This document shows, piece by piece, positions 21,905 through 34,300 of a DNA stretch of 64,000 nucleotides. The position numbers and the translations under genes are program-made. Each line of letters starts with the position of its first letter. The stretch's first letter is position 1. Below the pieces are notes generated by a model, which was not told the DNA's origin, did not search any database, and worked only from the letters and a program-made list of their open reading frames with translations. Source of the DNA: Stagonosporopsis chrysanthemi (lineage: Eukaryota > Ascomycota > Dothideomycetes > Pleosporales > Didymellaceae); contig JAFISE010000047.1 of assembly GCA_022560025.1 (NCBI GenBank), forward strand, positions 124,001 to 188,000, in the 5' to 3' direction.

Positions 21905-23769
21905 AACTATAGCAGCGCTGCGCTCTGACATTAAGAGAGAGTGTTACAAACTGGGTTGGTGTTTTGGTTATAGAAGTGATTCGGTGTACAACATGTATGC
22001 ATACAGACTGGCGTTGGTCTCAACACAAACACGCGTAGATGGCGAGGCATTGTAAGGCGTTTATGATAGTGTAAGAGAACTGGCACCTTGAACATATTAC
22101 TGGCGTCAACCGGCACGAACGATTTCCTTTCTTTAGAAGACGGCTAGCCTCACGGCGATGGGTCCACTCGGCGTTCACTGGGTTTGGTATCTTCTTTCAT
22201 CACTCAGAATGTCTCAGAGACATCAGCACTACGCTGATATGATACCTGCCTTGGGACTGGTAATTGATAATACATGTAGAGAATCCAAGACTGCACAGAC
22301 ATGGTTCATTCAGTTTCTCAATCCTATTCACACTGCATATACGAGCAGCTCTGGCAACGTCCGTAGTTGCGTGCAGCTCGACAAGCAACCTTGCAGTTCA
22401 ATGTCCAGATGGTGCAGCGCAAAGAAGCCATTTATCTCATATCGAAACGTGGTCATACATTGGCACAACCTGAAAAACCGCAAGCCTGGAAAAAGTTCAG
22501 CATAAGGAGTCCTGACAGTCCCCACCGACCATTTGCATATCAAACTCTGGTCGGATACAGACTATGATCAGATTCTAACTTTCAAAACTTTGTCCAACAG
22601 TGACATCTGACACGCTGGCTAATCACGATCTGCAACCTATCGCCGGGCGCCACATCATCTCGACGCCGCCCTATCAGCGACTCTCGACACCAGATTACCC
22701 GTGATTTTCAATCCCAGCCCCTTGTCTCTTGACCTTGTTGCCCCGGACCCGGTGCCTCGAGCAGGTAACCATCCGCCGGCTAACGCGCGAGACGAACGCG
22801 TCCGCCGCAGAATCTTACGAGCTGCACGCGTCTCTTAGCTCGCTCTACATCTTGACAGGCCCGGAGCAGACACCGGCTCAGCAACAAGCGCGCTCACGAT
22901 ACCACCCTGCTCACCGTTCACCGCCATTAGCACAGAGAACAATGGTGCGGGTACGGGCCTCCCGATGTGTTTCCAAAGTCCTCTGTCATAACGCGGCGGC
23001 CCAACGCACGCGGGCTAGGTAATTACGTGCAGTGCTGCAAGCGTCGCGCTCCCCACCGCGCGCCGTTAGTGGGGTGGCTGGGTCGAAATGACATGGCCTT
23101 GCCTGATAAAAAAGGTGACTTGTCATGTCATCGTGCTCACACGGCTGCATGCATGGAGCGAGAGCACGGCATGTTGCCTTGTCATCCTCAGTGCAAATAA
23201 ACTTCGCCGGCGCGCGCCACACAGCCCGCTAGCTTCTCTGCACGGAACTCTCTGCGACACGGCCACGAAAGATGCGGTTTGGCGTCGCCTGCAACTGTCG
23301 GACCATGCGTGCAGCAGCAAAATAGCGGTTCCGCTGATCGTTATGAGTGGCTCGGTTTCATGATGCTTGTGAGTTGCGCCGGATGGCGCGCATGCACTTT
23401 CGATCATGTGATTTAGCGTCGGGCACGAGGTGCTTGGGTAGAAGGCACTGCATTGGGGAAGGTGGATTTGAGGACTTGGCGGGACTGGGAGAAGTGTTTG
23501 GCTGCGGAACAAATGAAGCTTGTGACAAATCTGCTGAAAGTTTTCACGACTGGAAGTTTGGTTTCAGAGATGGTGAGCATATGAGGTCTTGATCTCGATC
23601 CGAAATGTCACCTCACTTTGACTACCTTTGAGATTCGATATCCATCACGTAACATTCTCCGTGCTATGGTGAAGTGTGCGATGAATAAGCAAATTTTTGA
23701 CAATCTTAACACAAGCAAGCATCGCTCAACATAAAGCCATGTACTGCAGATTGTATCCACACGCGATAC
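21905..23769. other. Convergent intergenic region, 1.9 kb
   Basis: It lies between velC (+) and the Hsp70-like gene (-). I see only short chance frames and no RNA gene or repeat. It is long for a convergent gap in this window. Confidence 0.5.
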
Positions 23770-25783
23770 CTAAGTATAGTTTGCAGTGACTGAGCCATGC
23801 TTCTTGCCATCTACAGTCACCGAGAACTCCAGGACCGACTGGACAGACACTTCGACATTGAAGTTGAGTTGGTAATACCGGGCGCCCTGAGGGCTGTATT
23901 TGGTCTTGAACAGCCTCAGCGGTACGTTACCCAAGTTGATAGTAAGCTCGGCAATCAGATACACCCCCTGCAAATATCAGCTTACTTGCTTCAAGATCAT
24001 GATGCATAAAGACCTTACGTTGTGCTTGGAGCGGTAGGGTGGCTTGTCCAAGTCCGAAGCCATGAAGCTCATGTGAAACTCTCGCTTCTCGTGCTCGAAG
24101 AACTTGTGTACCATGGAGACCTTCCCGTGGCATGCAGAAGAAGTCGAAAGGTCTTGGCCCTTGGTCACAAGCCACTCCATCTGGCTGTTGGCATACCAGG
24201 AACCGGTATACTCGCACCAGATCTTGTCGACATGCCGGTGCCTACCTTGGATGAAAGGGAAGATTGCAACAGTTCCATAGGATCTACGGCACTTGCGGTT
24301 TTGAATGCGTTGATGAGTGTCGCCTTCAAGTCCCTTCACTGTAGCTCCGCGCACGACAGCGGACCAACTGTGTAAATATTAGCGACTACACTACAAGACG
24401 TGAAGTTGACCTACGCGAACGCTGGACGAATAACCTGAAGGCCTTGAGACTCCCCGAAGGCCTTAATCTGGTTGAACATATACGATGACATGGAGAAACC
24501 GCCAACCATGAAAATGTACTGTTGGTGATTAGATACACTACATCAATTCATATGGTCCACATACCTTGAGCTTGACAGAGCTGTTTCCCTTTGCCTGCCT
24601 GATTTGATCAAACAGGAGCTCGTAGATTTTGGCGAGGGGTTCAGCGAACATACTCATCATGTCCTCACTAAGCACGTTAGTCTAGCTACGATCATGTGCA
24701 AACTGTACTTACACGGTGATCATGAGCTCTCCTTCGACGATGCCGCGTGCATCATCGTCATCATAGCCACTGAGAGGCCGTGGCAGAGGCAGGAAGACGA
24801 CCTCTTTACCACTGAATCCGGTCTTGCACTCGTGGATGAAGATATGGACCAGCTTACTGAGCTTTGGTTGCATGCTCGTTCGCCTCACACCCTCACTCCT
24901 GCTGCCTGCAATTTTGATGAAATCTTCGATACCCAAGCGACGCTCGAGAAATCGAACGAAGGCAAAGTCGACAAAACTGCCGCCGCACTGGGCTCCGTTG
25001 CCGATGGTAGCCTCCTCCAATGTAGTTGGTTGAACTCCTGAGATCCGGTAAGAGAGCTGATCGACAGTGCCGCCACCCATGTCGCACACAATGAAGCCGT
25101 CACCTACGGCGAGCTGCTCATTCTGAACACTGCCACTGAAAGACTTGATTGTGTGGAGAGCAGCAGCTTCTGGCTCAGTAATGGTGATAACGCGCTTTAG
25201 CTTGGGAAGCTCGCGTACATTGAAGCCGGCCATGTCGACAGCTCGCAGAGTAAGAGCTTTGGCAGCATCTGACCATACCGCAGGCACAGTCACCACAAGC
25301 GTAATGGGCAGTGTTCTCCACAGCTCAGGCCCGAACTGGATGTCCAGTGTCTTGATGAGGTGTTCTCTCGCCTTACGGAGGAAATCCGCCACGATATCGA
25401 CAGGCCTCTTTGTCGAACTCTGGCCAGTCTCGTGGAGAATCCTGCCTGCTTCGCCGAACTTTGCGCGCTGGTCAGCTTGGTCGAGCTCCAACTTCGTCCA
25501 CATGTGTCGCTGAACACCAGCTGGGATGGTAGAACCCCAATGTGTCTCTTCTAGGGTATAGGCGATCTCGCTCGGAACCTTCTCTGTCGTAGCGATCATA
25601 GTGTTGCGAGAAGGCCAGTCTGAGACTACTTCAATGTGCTTCTCAAGCACGTTGTTGTCTGATGTCTCACAGAAAGAGATACCTAGTCTTAGGGTAAGTC
25701 GCTGTGGCGCAAGTTGAAGTGGCTTACTTACCGGTGTACGTGGTGCCATAGTCAAGGCCTATGACTAAGCGATTGCTTAACAT
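23770..25783 (-). CDS. Hsp70-like actin-fold ATPase
   Basis: A member of the divergent fungal Hsp70-like family, 591 aa. Six exons: 25732-25783, 24713-25682, 24565-24667, 24415-24518, 24019-24367 and 23770-23967; the introns are 45-51 nt. The phosphate-1 loop is split by intron 1: IGLDYGTTYTG (residues 8-18), then ISFCE. The second ATP-binding loop is VCDMGGGTVDQLSY, and the adenosine region is FMVGGFSMSSYMFNQIKA followed by WSAVVRGATVKGLEGD. The C-terminal part lacks the canonical substrate-binding lid and an EEVD tail and is instead a family-specific beta-rich region. Many such genes occur in Pezizomycotina without known function, so chaperone activity should not be assumed. It shares a 270-bp divergent promoter with the coiled-coil gene that follows. 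Confidence 0.87.
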
Positions 25784-26053
25784 CTTGCAGTTGATTTAGG
25801 GACGCGTTGCGACAGGGACAGTAGCAAAGAAATGATACGGCGCAGGTGAGAGAAGTAGCAACAGCTTTGTAAGAGTGGGGCTTTTAGGCAAACGCGAGGT
25901 GCTAACCTGATCTGCGCCGCACTGATGTTCTAAGTGAAGGTGAGAGTGAGGACGAAACGGAAAATTAAAGACGTTAATAGTTGCGCCCGCTCCTATAGCT
26001 CAGACTCCAGAGCAACTCACCGCTGCGAAGCTGCGCCCTCCACTCTTCCAGTC

Positions 26054-27568
26054 ATGCAAGACAAAATTTCTGCAATGGGACAGGTAAGCTTGACAATCTG
26101 ATCTCGCATGTCTTCGACTGACACCATACTCCAGCTCCAAGCCGTCATGACAGACCACAAGCCAGACTCTCAACACAAAAAGCCTAAACCCTGCCATGAC
26201 AGCGCTCAGAGCGCCGATACGACAATGCATCACAATGAATCTGACGCTGAGTATACCAAGAAAAACAAAGGAGATCAAAAGTCGCAATTTTCCAACCGCA
26301 AGGAACCCAACAATGCAACAGAGTCTTCTCTTCATAGCGCCAGCAGTCCGCAAGCGCATGCTACTACGTTGACAGGGCGCGTGAATCCTGGAGAGCAAGA
26401 GCTGAAGTATAATCAGCTAGAAGCAGATTTTCAAAAACTCTACAAGGATTGCCATCGACTTCAAGAAGAGCTCAACAGAATCCACTACGAGCTGGAGGAT
26501 GTACAGTTTCGTTACAATTACGTCAACGCGAGGTACAAACACATTGTCCAAAAGACTATCGTACCATTTGCGGCCGCACACGGTCTACAGTGGAACGAAC
26601 AGACACCTAAAACGATGGGCGTAGTTTTGAAGCCTCTCGTGGCCGATTCAATCGAGGCCAAAGAGCTGCGCAGCCAAGTCGCTACGTTGCAACACGAAAT
26701 GCTCGCTAAACGTGACAAACTCCAGGCAGTGTCGGATGACCAGCTTGCCCAAGATTTCCGAAACCTTGCTGCTCTAATCAGGAGTGTGAGTCGTACCGTG
26801 CGGCCCATGCAAGACGTAAACATGCAACACTACACCGAGTCATTCGGTCTGCTCATGGATGTGGATCAGAAACCATGGAGCTTGCGGACTGGCAAGAAGT
26901 TCTTGATCGAGGCCTGGGTGTGGTCAGTGCTCTGCGACTATGTCTTCTCCAATCCATTTGGATGGTTCGGACCCGAAGGACACGATCTGACAGTTATGTG
27001 GGCTGGTATCTTCGGCCACAACCATATTGCTGGTTGGCCAACCCCATCGCCTCTAAGCGAGACCTGGCGTAGCACGACCGCAGCGCAATTGGATGCAGAG
27101 ATGAACTCTCAAACGTTGGCCGAGGGTTCTCAGGATCCCAAGAATCTCAGTGGAACCTTCCGCGACGTGGATCTCAGTGTCATCAACCATCGCAATCTTG
27201 TGCACAGCACCATCACCAACTTCCTCTCCACCATTTCCGGGATGGCGGAAATCCCTCAGATTCAACCAATAGTCGACAGAGCTTTCAAATTTGCCTTCCA
27301 GATGTCTCTTCAGCGGGTCCGCCTTCAGATCACCTACCCTGGCGTCGGTGCAGTATTCGACCCTGCCAACATGAAGGCCATGGATGACCCCAACGATGAC
27401 GAGGAAGGTGAGAACATCGAGGATCGAGTTGTAACCTTCGTCTTGAACCCAGGATTAAGCAAGTGGGGAAATGCACACGGTAGGAACCTTGACCAGCGCT
27501 TCGACATTGTGCCCTCCACTGTCAAAGTTGAGAAAATTGGCGGAAGAGAGGGCTTCTCGCTCGTCTAG
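26054..27568 (+). CDS. Hypothetical coiled-coil protein
   Basis: A protein of 487 aa that I do not recognise. I propose a 30-nt first exon (26054-26083: MQDKISAMGQ), a 51-nt intron with a GTAAGC donor, and a main exon 26135-27568. An alternative is an unspliced start at 26108, which would lie inside that intron. Residues ~1-95 are Lys/Asn/Ser-rich and disordered. A coiled coil follows, around ELKYNQLEADFQKLYKDCHR and EELNRIHYELEDVQFRYNYV. The C-terminal half is globular-looking, with FLIEAWVWSVLCDYVFSNPF and WAGIFGHNHI. It is divergent from the Hsp70-like gene, and both could be co-regulated. No enzyme motif is visible. Confidence 0.75.
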
Positions 27569-27891
27569 CACCTGAGGTGTGTTGATCCTGTACTATGGCA
27601 GGGGCTTGATGGCCGTAGAGACCATGTCTATCAGAGAGAAAGAGAGAACGATGAGATACAGGAACAGGACGTTGAACGTACAGGGATGGTACAAGCACTC
27701 ATATGTCATGGGAGATTATTGTCCCTCTATTAGTGGCTTCATGTTGCCGCAAGGCCAAGCTCCAATAGAATGCAATCAGATTCATTAACCCAAGTATTCT
27801 TTTGCTATGTTGATTGAGGGATGACGATCGACGCGGAAGAGCACGTTCACGTTGGAGTCGCGCTAACTCCCAACGTGGGAAGGCGCGATTC

Positions 27892-27897
27892 ACGCGT
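27892..27897. promoter_or_regulatory. MCB box (ACGCGT) upstream of CDC45
   Basis: A perfect MluI cell-cycle box about 240 bp before the CDC45 start codon. In yeasts MBF binds ACGCGT and drives G1/S transcription of replication genes. Binding here is inferred from sequence and gene context. Confidence 0.45.
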
Positions 27898-28064
27898 CGT
27901 GGAATCAATATGGCAGCGTCACGATCTTGTGTAAGCAACCCAACAAGCATACGATCTGCTCTTCTTGCGCTTTTCGCTCACGCAAGCACTGTTTTTATTC
28001 TTTCCTAGCATGCACATGACGCAATGACCCTCGACCGACCTTAATCCTCCCCGCAAACCTCTTT

Positions 28065-28070
28065 ACGCGT
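28065..28070. promoter_or_regulatory. Second MCB box (ACGCGT) upstream of CDC45
   Basis: A perfect ACGCGT about 67 bp before the CDC45 start codon, paired with the box at 27892. Two sites within 180 bp of each other in front of a G1/S gene support a role, but this hexamer also occurs elsewhere in the window by chance. Confidence 0.45.
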
Positions 28071-28136
28071 CTTCCGGCACGACTGTCCTGAGAACACGGC
28101 CGCCGAGCACGCTCCTATATACCTCGCACCGCGACC

Positions 28137-30749
28137 ATGTACCTCCCACGAAACCTCATAGCGCACCTCTACCAGAATCTCATAAAACGAACGCACGCTG
28201 CAGCCCCACCCGTTCTCCTCCTCGTTGCCCTCGAACCAGACGCGCTGTGCGCGTGTCGAATCCTTACCGCATTACTGAAACGCGACTACATACCACATAA
28301 GATTCAGCCTATTGCTGGATATGGCGACTTGACACGCGCTGCAGATGAGCTGGTACGGCCTATGCGGACAACGGAGGGTGGAAGTGGGGGTGTTGTCGTT
28401 TGTCTGGGCGTAGGAGGCATGATCGACATGGAAGAGATTCTGGGTATGGACATGGATGAGAATGGCCAGGGTGGCAGCGGAGATGTCGAAGTATGGGTTC
28501 TTGATGCCAGACGGCCGTGGAACCTTGCGAACGTGTTTGGCACACCCATCAGCGAGGACCCGACAACAGGGGAACTGGTACGGCGACAACCAGGCGTAGA
28601 GAAAGGCAGGATAATGCAATCGTATCATGGCCTAAGAGGAGGTGTTATAGTGTTTGATGACGGGGACATTGAGGAGGAGCTTCAAGCAGAAAGAGAAGCA
28701 TACTGTGGACTTGAGGAGATGCCAGAAGTTGGAGAAGACGTGGGGTCGGACGACGATTCAGACGACCGTGATGAGGATGCACCGTCGTCTGGGCAAGCTC
28801 CGAAAAAGAGGAAGTCTTGGAGTGATAGGGACGACTCGGATGAAGAGATGTTAGAAGATGAACGGCCGCGACAGAGGTTAAGAAGTAATTCGGTGAGCTG
28901 ACCTAGCATCATCTGACGGTCTGCACTGACAATCAACTAGGGAGGTTCTATACCTTCATCTCCAGACCGAAGACCAACACGACGAGGCCTGATGATTGAA
29001 AACCAGCTTGGTGGATCCTCCGACTTCTCACGCTCAGACTCAAGAAGCCGCTCAGCATCGCCCTCGATAGTACCTCCAAAAGAGCAGTCGGTGAAGAGCT
29101 TGCGGAAGCAGCTCATGGTGATGCGGAACAAGTACACCGGTGTACTCGACAAGTACTACCAACTCGGCGCATCGTATGCGGAACCTGTCTCCTCCCTCGT
29201 CTATGCCCTAGCTTCGGAACTCGGTCGTGAAGACAACGACCTCCTCTGGAACGCAATAGTGGGCGTCAGCAGTTTGGAGCTGTACGGCCGAACGGGAAGC
29301 GGTGTTGGTCTAAATCCTCTGTCCGCTGCTGGCGGATCTGCAGGCTGGAATGGCAACCGCGGAGAGCAGATCCGCTCCGTCTTCAGAGACGAAGTACGAC
29401 GGCTGAACCCTGTCACAGATCCTCAAGGTGTAGCACGCGACGCAAGCTTGGGCGACGCTAGCGGTGTGATCCCCACAAGTGCACGATCAGCAACGGACAA
29501 GTCGATACGACTGTCGCCGGAGCCACGATTCCTTTTATTACGGCATTGGTCTCTTTACGAGAGCATGCAGCACTCGCCCTATCTTTCTGCAAAACTGCAC
29601 ATGTGGAGCGAACAAGGGCAGAAACGACTGAAAAAGCTATTGGCGAAGATGGGTGTCTCGCTCTCCGAGTGCAAACAGAACTATACACATATGGACATGG
29701 AGCTCAAACGCGGATTACGAGAACGTTTATTGAGATTCGCGCCACAGTATGGGCTTGATGGTCTCGTCCCTCCGTCACCGCGAGGCGGTGATATGAAAGA
29801 CGGATGGGGCTTCGTTCGCTGCTGGGGGTGGAAAGCGTGCCTCTCCGCTGTGGACGCTGCTGTAATTCTCGGCGCTATCCTCGAAGTCGGCGATGCAAAA
29901 TCACTCTCCCAGTCCTCCTTCGAACCCACAAACTTCGTCGGGACGAACGATTATGGCGACGCAACTGCGGCTGCGACACAAGAAGAGCAAGATGAGGCGC
30001 AGGAGCACATTGTAGCCCGCTTCTGGACGGCCTACGATGCCCTTGGCCAGATTGACAAGCTCGTACAGCACATCGCAACCGCACAACACCTCCACCGCGC
30101 CATCCTACGAACCGGTACCGCCTTAATCGAGAAGAAACAAATCAGGCATCTTCGCGCATTCCGTATGGCCGTCGTAAAAGAAGGCCCAGACGTACAACTC
30201 TTCACGCACCCTGGTGCCCTCACGAAACTCGCTCTATGGATCGCCGAGGCAATTGTCGAACTCAACGGCACAAAAGGCAAGAACCGTGGCTCTGAACTCG
30301 TCATGGCCGGTCTCGACGACAGCCGAGGGTTATACATCGTCGTAGGTCTCGGCGGCGGCGGCGCAACCGAGTCGGCAAAAGAAAGACTACAAAAGCGTGA
30401 GAAGAAAGCCAAGGAGAAGGAAGAGAAGCGCGTCAAGAAAGAAGCTGAGTTGAGGAAGAAGAAGGAAGCAAAAAGACAGAGACTCGAAGCCGCCGGCCTC
30501 GACGAAGATGAAGTCGAAGACGACACCGAGGAAGAAGACGACGACTCGGAAGAGAGCGAGAGCGAGGACGAGGACGACCAGAAGGCCGGCGCGGGGAGGA
30601 ACAGATTCGGCAACGCGTTCCAGGAGGTCGTGCGCGAGACTGGCGCGCGTGTACGCATGGACTCGTTTGAAGCCTGTGTCATTGAAATCAAGAAGGAGGA
30701 TCTTAGTGGGTTCCTGGAACGGCTGAGTATGAAGGCCGTTGTTGGGTAG
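28137..30749 (+). CDS. CDC45: DNA replication initiation factor Cdc45
   Basis: A component of the CMG replicative helicase (Cdc45-Mcm2-7-GINS), nuclear, 854 aa. Two exons: 28137-28892 and 28941-30749; the 48-nt intron is in the acidic linker. The N-terminal RecJ-like domain starts MYLPRNLIAHLYQNLIK and continues with VALEPDALCACRILTALLKR and EVWVLDARRPWNLANVFGTP. The acidic insert (about 195-260) is followed by KSLRKQLMVMRNKYTGVLDK and YYQLGASYAEPVSSLVYALA, conserved Cdc45 blocks. A highly charged Lys/Glu insert (about 740-800) precedes the C-terminal VRMDSFEACVIEIKKEDLSG. Length agrees with filamentous-fungal orthologues, which carry longer acidic linkers than yeast Cdc45. Confidence 0.95.
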
Positions 30750-31311
30750 TCACCCGACCGCGATCGTCTGTGGAGATTAGTGTAAAAGAGCAGATGTTGT
30801 CTTTGTTGTTTGGGTCCCGGTTGGCTTGGAACGGTATGAAATGGTATGAATGGATGGCATGGAGAGGCAAAGTTTGAATCGGAGTACCCCCTACCCTACG
30901 TCTGGCGTTTCTCATTCTTCTGGCATATAGCAGCGCGAGTATCTTTCGCATTTCTTTTGAGCATAGCGCGTTACTGCACTGCAAATGCATTCTGAGTTCA
31001 GCCATCACTACAAGAGTTCTTGCGCCTTTTCGTTGGCATGGAGGTGCTGCTGCGTACGATTGGTTCTCTCTATTCACAAAAGCTCTCTGGGAGATGGACG
31101 TCTCAATAGTGAGTGACTAAAGTCTCAACATTGATCTATGCTATGCCATGGTATCTTTTATGCAGTAACGAGGGCCAGCCTGTCCTATCATCTCATCCCA
31201 GCATTAGTTGTTTTGGGGGTAATCGCTCAAATGCTTTAAATGCCTTGAATGCCACGCCATGCAACACCAAATCTGCACTCCGCTCGGCCATCCCAAGAGA
31301 AACCTCTGGTA
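30750..31311. other. Convergent intergenic region
   Basis: 3' flanks of CDC45 (+) and the large disordered protein gene (-). No feature is recognised. Confidence 0.6.
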
Positions 31312-34300
31312 TCAAATTCTCCCTCCCTCGACTATCTCCCGGCCTATCAGTTCCAGCTCGCCACTCTCAGCCGTGCGCCGCCGCTCGAGCACCCACCGCC
31401 CCTCACCAGCTTCGTCGTGCTCACGCACATACGTCACGCTGTCTGCTGCGCTGCCTTTTCGCGAGTGTCCGCCGCGCCAGCCACTCCCGTTGGGGGTCAT
31501 TGGCGAAGAAGCGGAGATGGGGGACACGAAGCCTACAGACTGGCGTCGAGGGCCGGTTGACGAGGTTGCTGCGGGCGAGGACAGAGAGGTGTCGATGGGT
31601 GGGGGCGATGCCGGGTGTTGGCTCATGATGAATGGCGAAGGGAGCGGCATTCCGAACGGCGACATTGGGAGGGCGATGCTTGCTGGTGACTTCATGGTTG
31701 TTGAGAGATTGACAGGAGGTTGCATATACAGGCTTTGCATCTGCAATATTTGAGGTCGTGGTGGTGGTGAGAAGGGTGGCGGGCTCTGGAGCCGTCCGGT
31801 CGGGCTTGACAGCGAGTTGTAATCGCTTGCGGTGAGAGTTGGGCTCTCGGGACGCTCAACTCCGTCGCTGCGGCCCTCATCCTTGTCTTCGTAAGCACCA
31901 TTGACGGCGTCCATGAGACCATCATCTTCATCCTCGTTGGCATCGAAGTTGTCCGCAATGTTCCCAGACTCATCGCTCTCCATCTCGCTCTCATATTGTT
32001 CCTGCATGCGATTGCCGGCCGCACTACCGATTCTCGGCGCAAACTGCATTCCGAATGGCGATGAGTTGCGTGGGCTGTTGGCCGTGCTACTGGGTAAGCT
32101 TGAAGTACTTCCGCCAAAAGCTCCTTTCCTTAGTTTCATGAGAGCGTCAAGGGTCATGTTCTCTTCTTCAGCAGGCCACTCGTACGGACTCAGTCGCGCC
32201 AACTGTGCAAGACCAGGACTAGCTATCGGCAGTGACCCATCGCGGAAATGATTAAGACTGATGAACGAGTTGCGAGTACTGTACTCGCTTCGCTCTGTTA
32301 TGGGGGTCAAATTTGGCTCCCTTACTGCATTGCGCCCACTGACAGCGCGGTTGAGTCCAGAAGCAAAGACGCCGCCCCACTCGCTCTGTGCATCACCGCC
32401 TGCGGCATAGAAGCCGAATTCGCTCCCGTAGAACCCTTCGTCGTCGTAAGCCAGCGCCTCGGCGTTTGCAGCGGCAATCATGGGATCGTTCTCCAGAGCT
32501 GAATCATAATCACTATAGTCGTAGTCATCCTGAAAGCTCATGTCTGTTCCATATACATCGTCATCAGGTGGGAAGCCGATCGTGTCCAGACTGAAGCGAA
32601 CGTCATCATCAGGCACCAGACTTGGTCGTGAGTGGCTGACTGATGATGCTTCGTCGAGCTCGGAGTTGGAGTTGCCAACATCAGCACTCGCCTTCCGCGT
32701 AAAGCGACCTTCAGCCTCCGCTCGGTTTGCTGCATCGACAAGCGCAGTGTGGTACGAACTCATATCGTCGAAGTTGAACATGGTCGAGCCTAATGGGGCG
32801 TGGGCAACTGACGTCTTGTGGGCCAGGGAGGGTTCTGACTTCTCAAGATGTTTAGACATAGTGTCATCGTCCGCCTCATATCCTGTCTCTGAAGGCCGTG
32901 CCTGTAGCGGATGTGATGACGAGGCTTCCTCGGCGGGTGCTTGCTTCATCTTCCGTTCGTAGAGGGGCCCCTCAGGATCATCAAACGTCTCTTCGTCGAA
33001 GGCGGGCGTATCCCCAAGATCCTGCTCGCCAATCAGACCGTCATCAAAATACATGTCGTCATCTAGGTTGACATTTCCTGGACTTGTATCGTTGCTAGAA
33101 GAAGCGTCTAGATGGTGTGTAGCTCCCACAAATTGGTTCGAAGGATTCTGCAGGAGTGGTTGCAGACCGTAAGCTCGAGATCCCTGTGTTTCATCATCAT
33201 CATCCTCTTCAGGATTCAAATAGCCGCGGTCGTTACTCGGTTGTATCTGCTGTTGTCCTCCAGACATGGCAAATCCTATCGGGATGCCATTCGCATCGCA
33301 CGGTGTCTGAAGCTGTACGATCGGCGCCATGGGGCTTATTTGGTTTGCCAACCCTGGACTCATGGACAATGTCGAGAAGTCGAAGGTGCTGATACCGTCG
33401 TTGATATTCTGGTCGCCCAAGCCTCCGAAGTCGTCCTCATCGCCCAGCATGGGAATCTCTTCCTCATACCCGCCGTCCATGTCGAAGTCGTCGTCCATGT
33501 CGTACTCATCATACTCGTCCTCGATGGTGTTTGTGGACAAGTGCGCCTGCTTAGAAGCCTTTTCTGCTGCTTTCTTTCTGTGCCTTTCCTCCATAACATG
33601 CTCTTGCGTTGAATCGCTGCCACCGTTGATCTGAAAACTGAATCTCGAGGCTCTACTGCTGAGATGTGCGGGCAATCCAGCGGGCTGCCATGAGGGGTCA
33701 GTGACTGAGGTTGCTCGTGACCGCGACGGTGGGGGGCTTTTCGTTGACTTCTTTGCTTTCGGTGTATCGTCTGTTGGCGCATACGTAGGGCTGGGCACTT
33801 CTTCAACGGGAGAAAGAACCGAAGATGCAAGGTCAATAGCCTGATAGGGTGGTGGTGGTGGAGGAGGAGGAGGAGGGGGGGGCGACGCGGTATGCGGAGG
33901 TTGATCGGATGAGGTTTCCAACGGTGACTCTTTCGCGTCCTGTTGAAGTGTTGATCTTGGCGCAGATGCAGGTTTCGGTGCCGGTGCCGGTGCCGGTGCC
34001 GGTGCAGGTTCGGGTGGCGAGGGCTCAGACATGAGGAGCATTGAATTGCGTGCCACGAAGTCATTGTTTGCTAACTGCTCGGCCCGGACAGCAGCTTGGG
34101 ATTGTTCGTAGCTGGTGTCGTCGTCGAAATGCTCGTGGAAGACTGGTGTATGTTCTTTCTCGATCTTGGGCGGACTGACTCTGCCTAGATCACCAGGAGT
34201 GCCTGGTGGAACTGGACTGCTGCCATAGGCGTTGTTGTACGAGAAGTTCCGATTCAATCTTGGGGCATTGAAGTCATGAATAATACTGCCGCGAATGCTG

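Larger units (their letters stand above)
27569..28136. other. Intergenic region and CDC45 promoter
   Basis: 3' flank of the coiled-coil gene and promoter of CDC45. It holds two ACGCGT boxes, listed separately, and a TATATA-like run about 25 bp before the CDC45 start. Confidence 0.6.
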
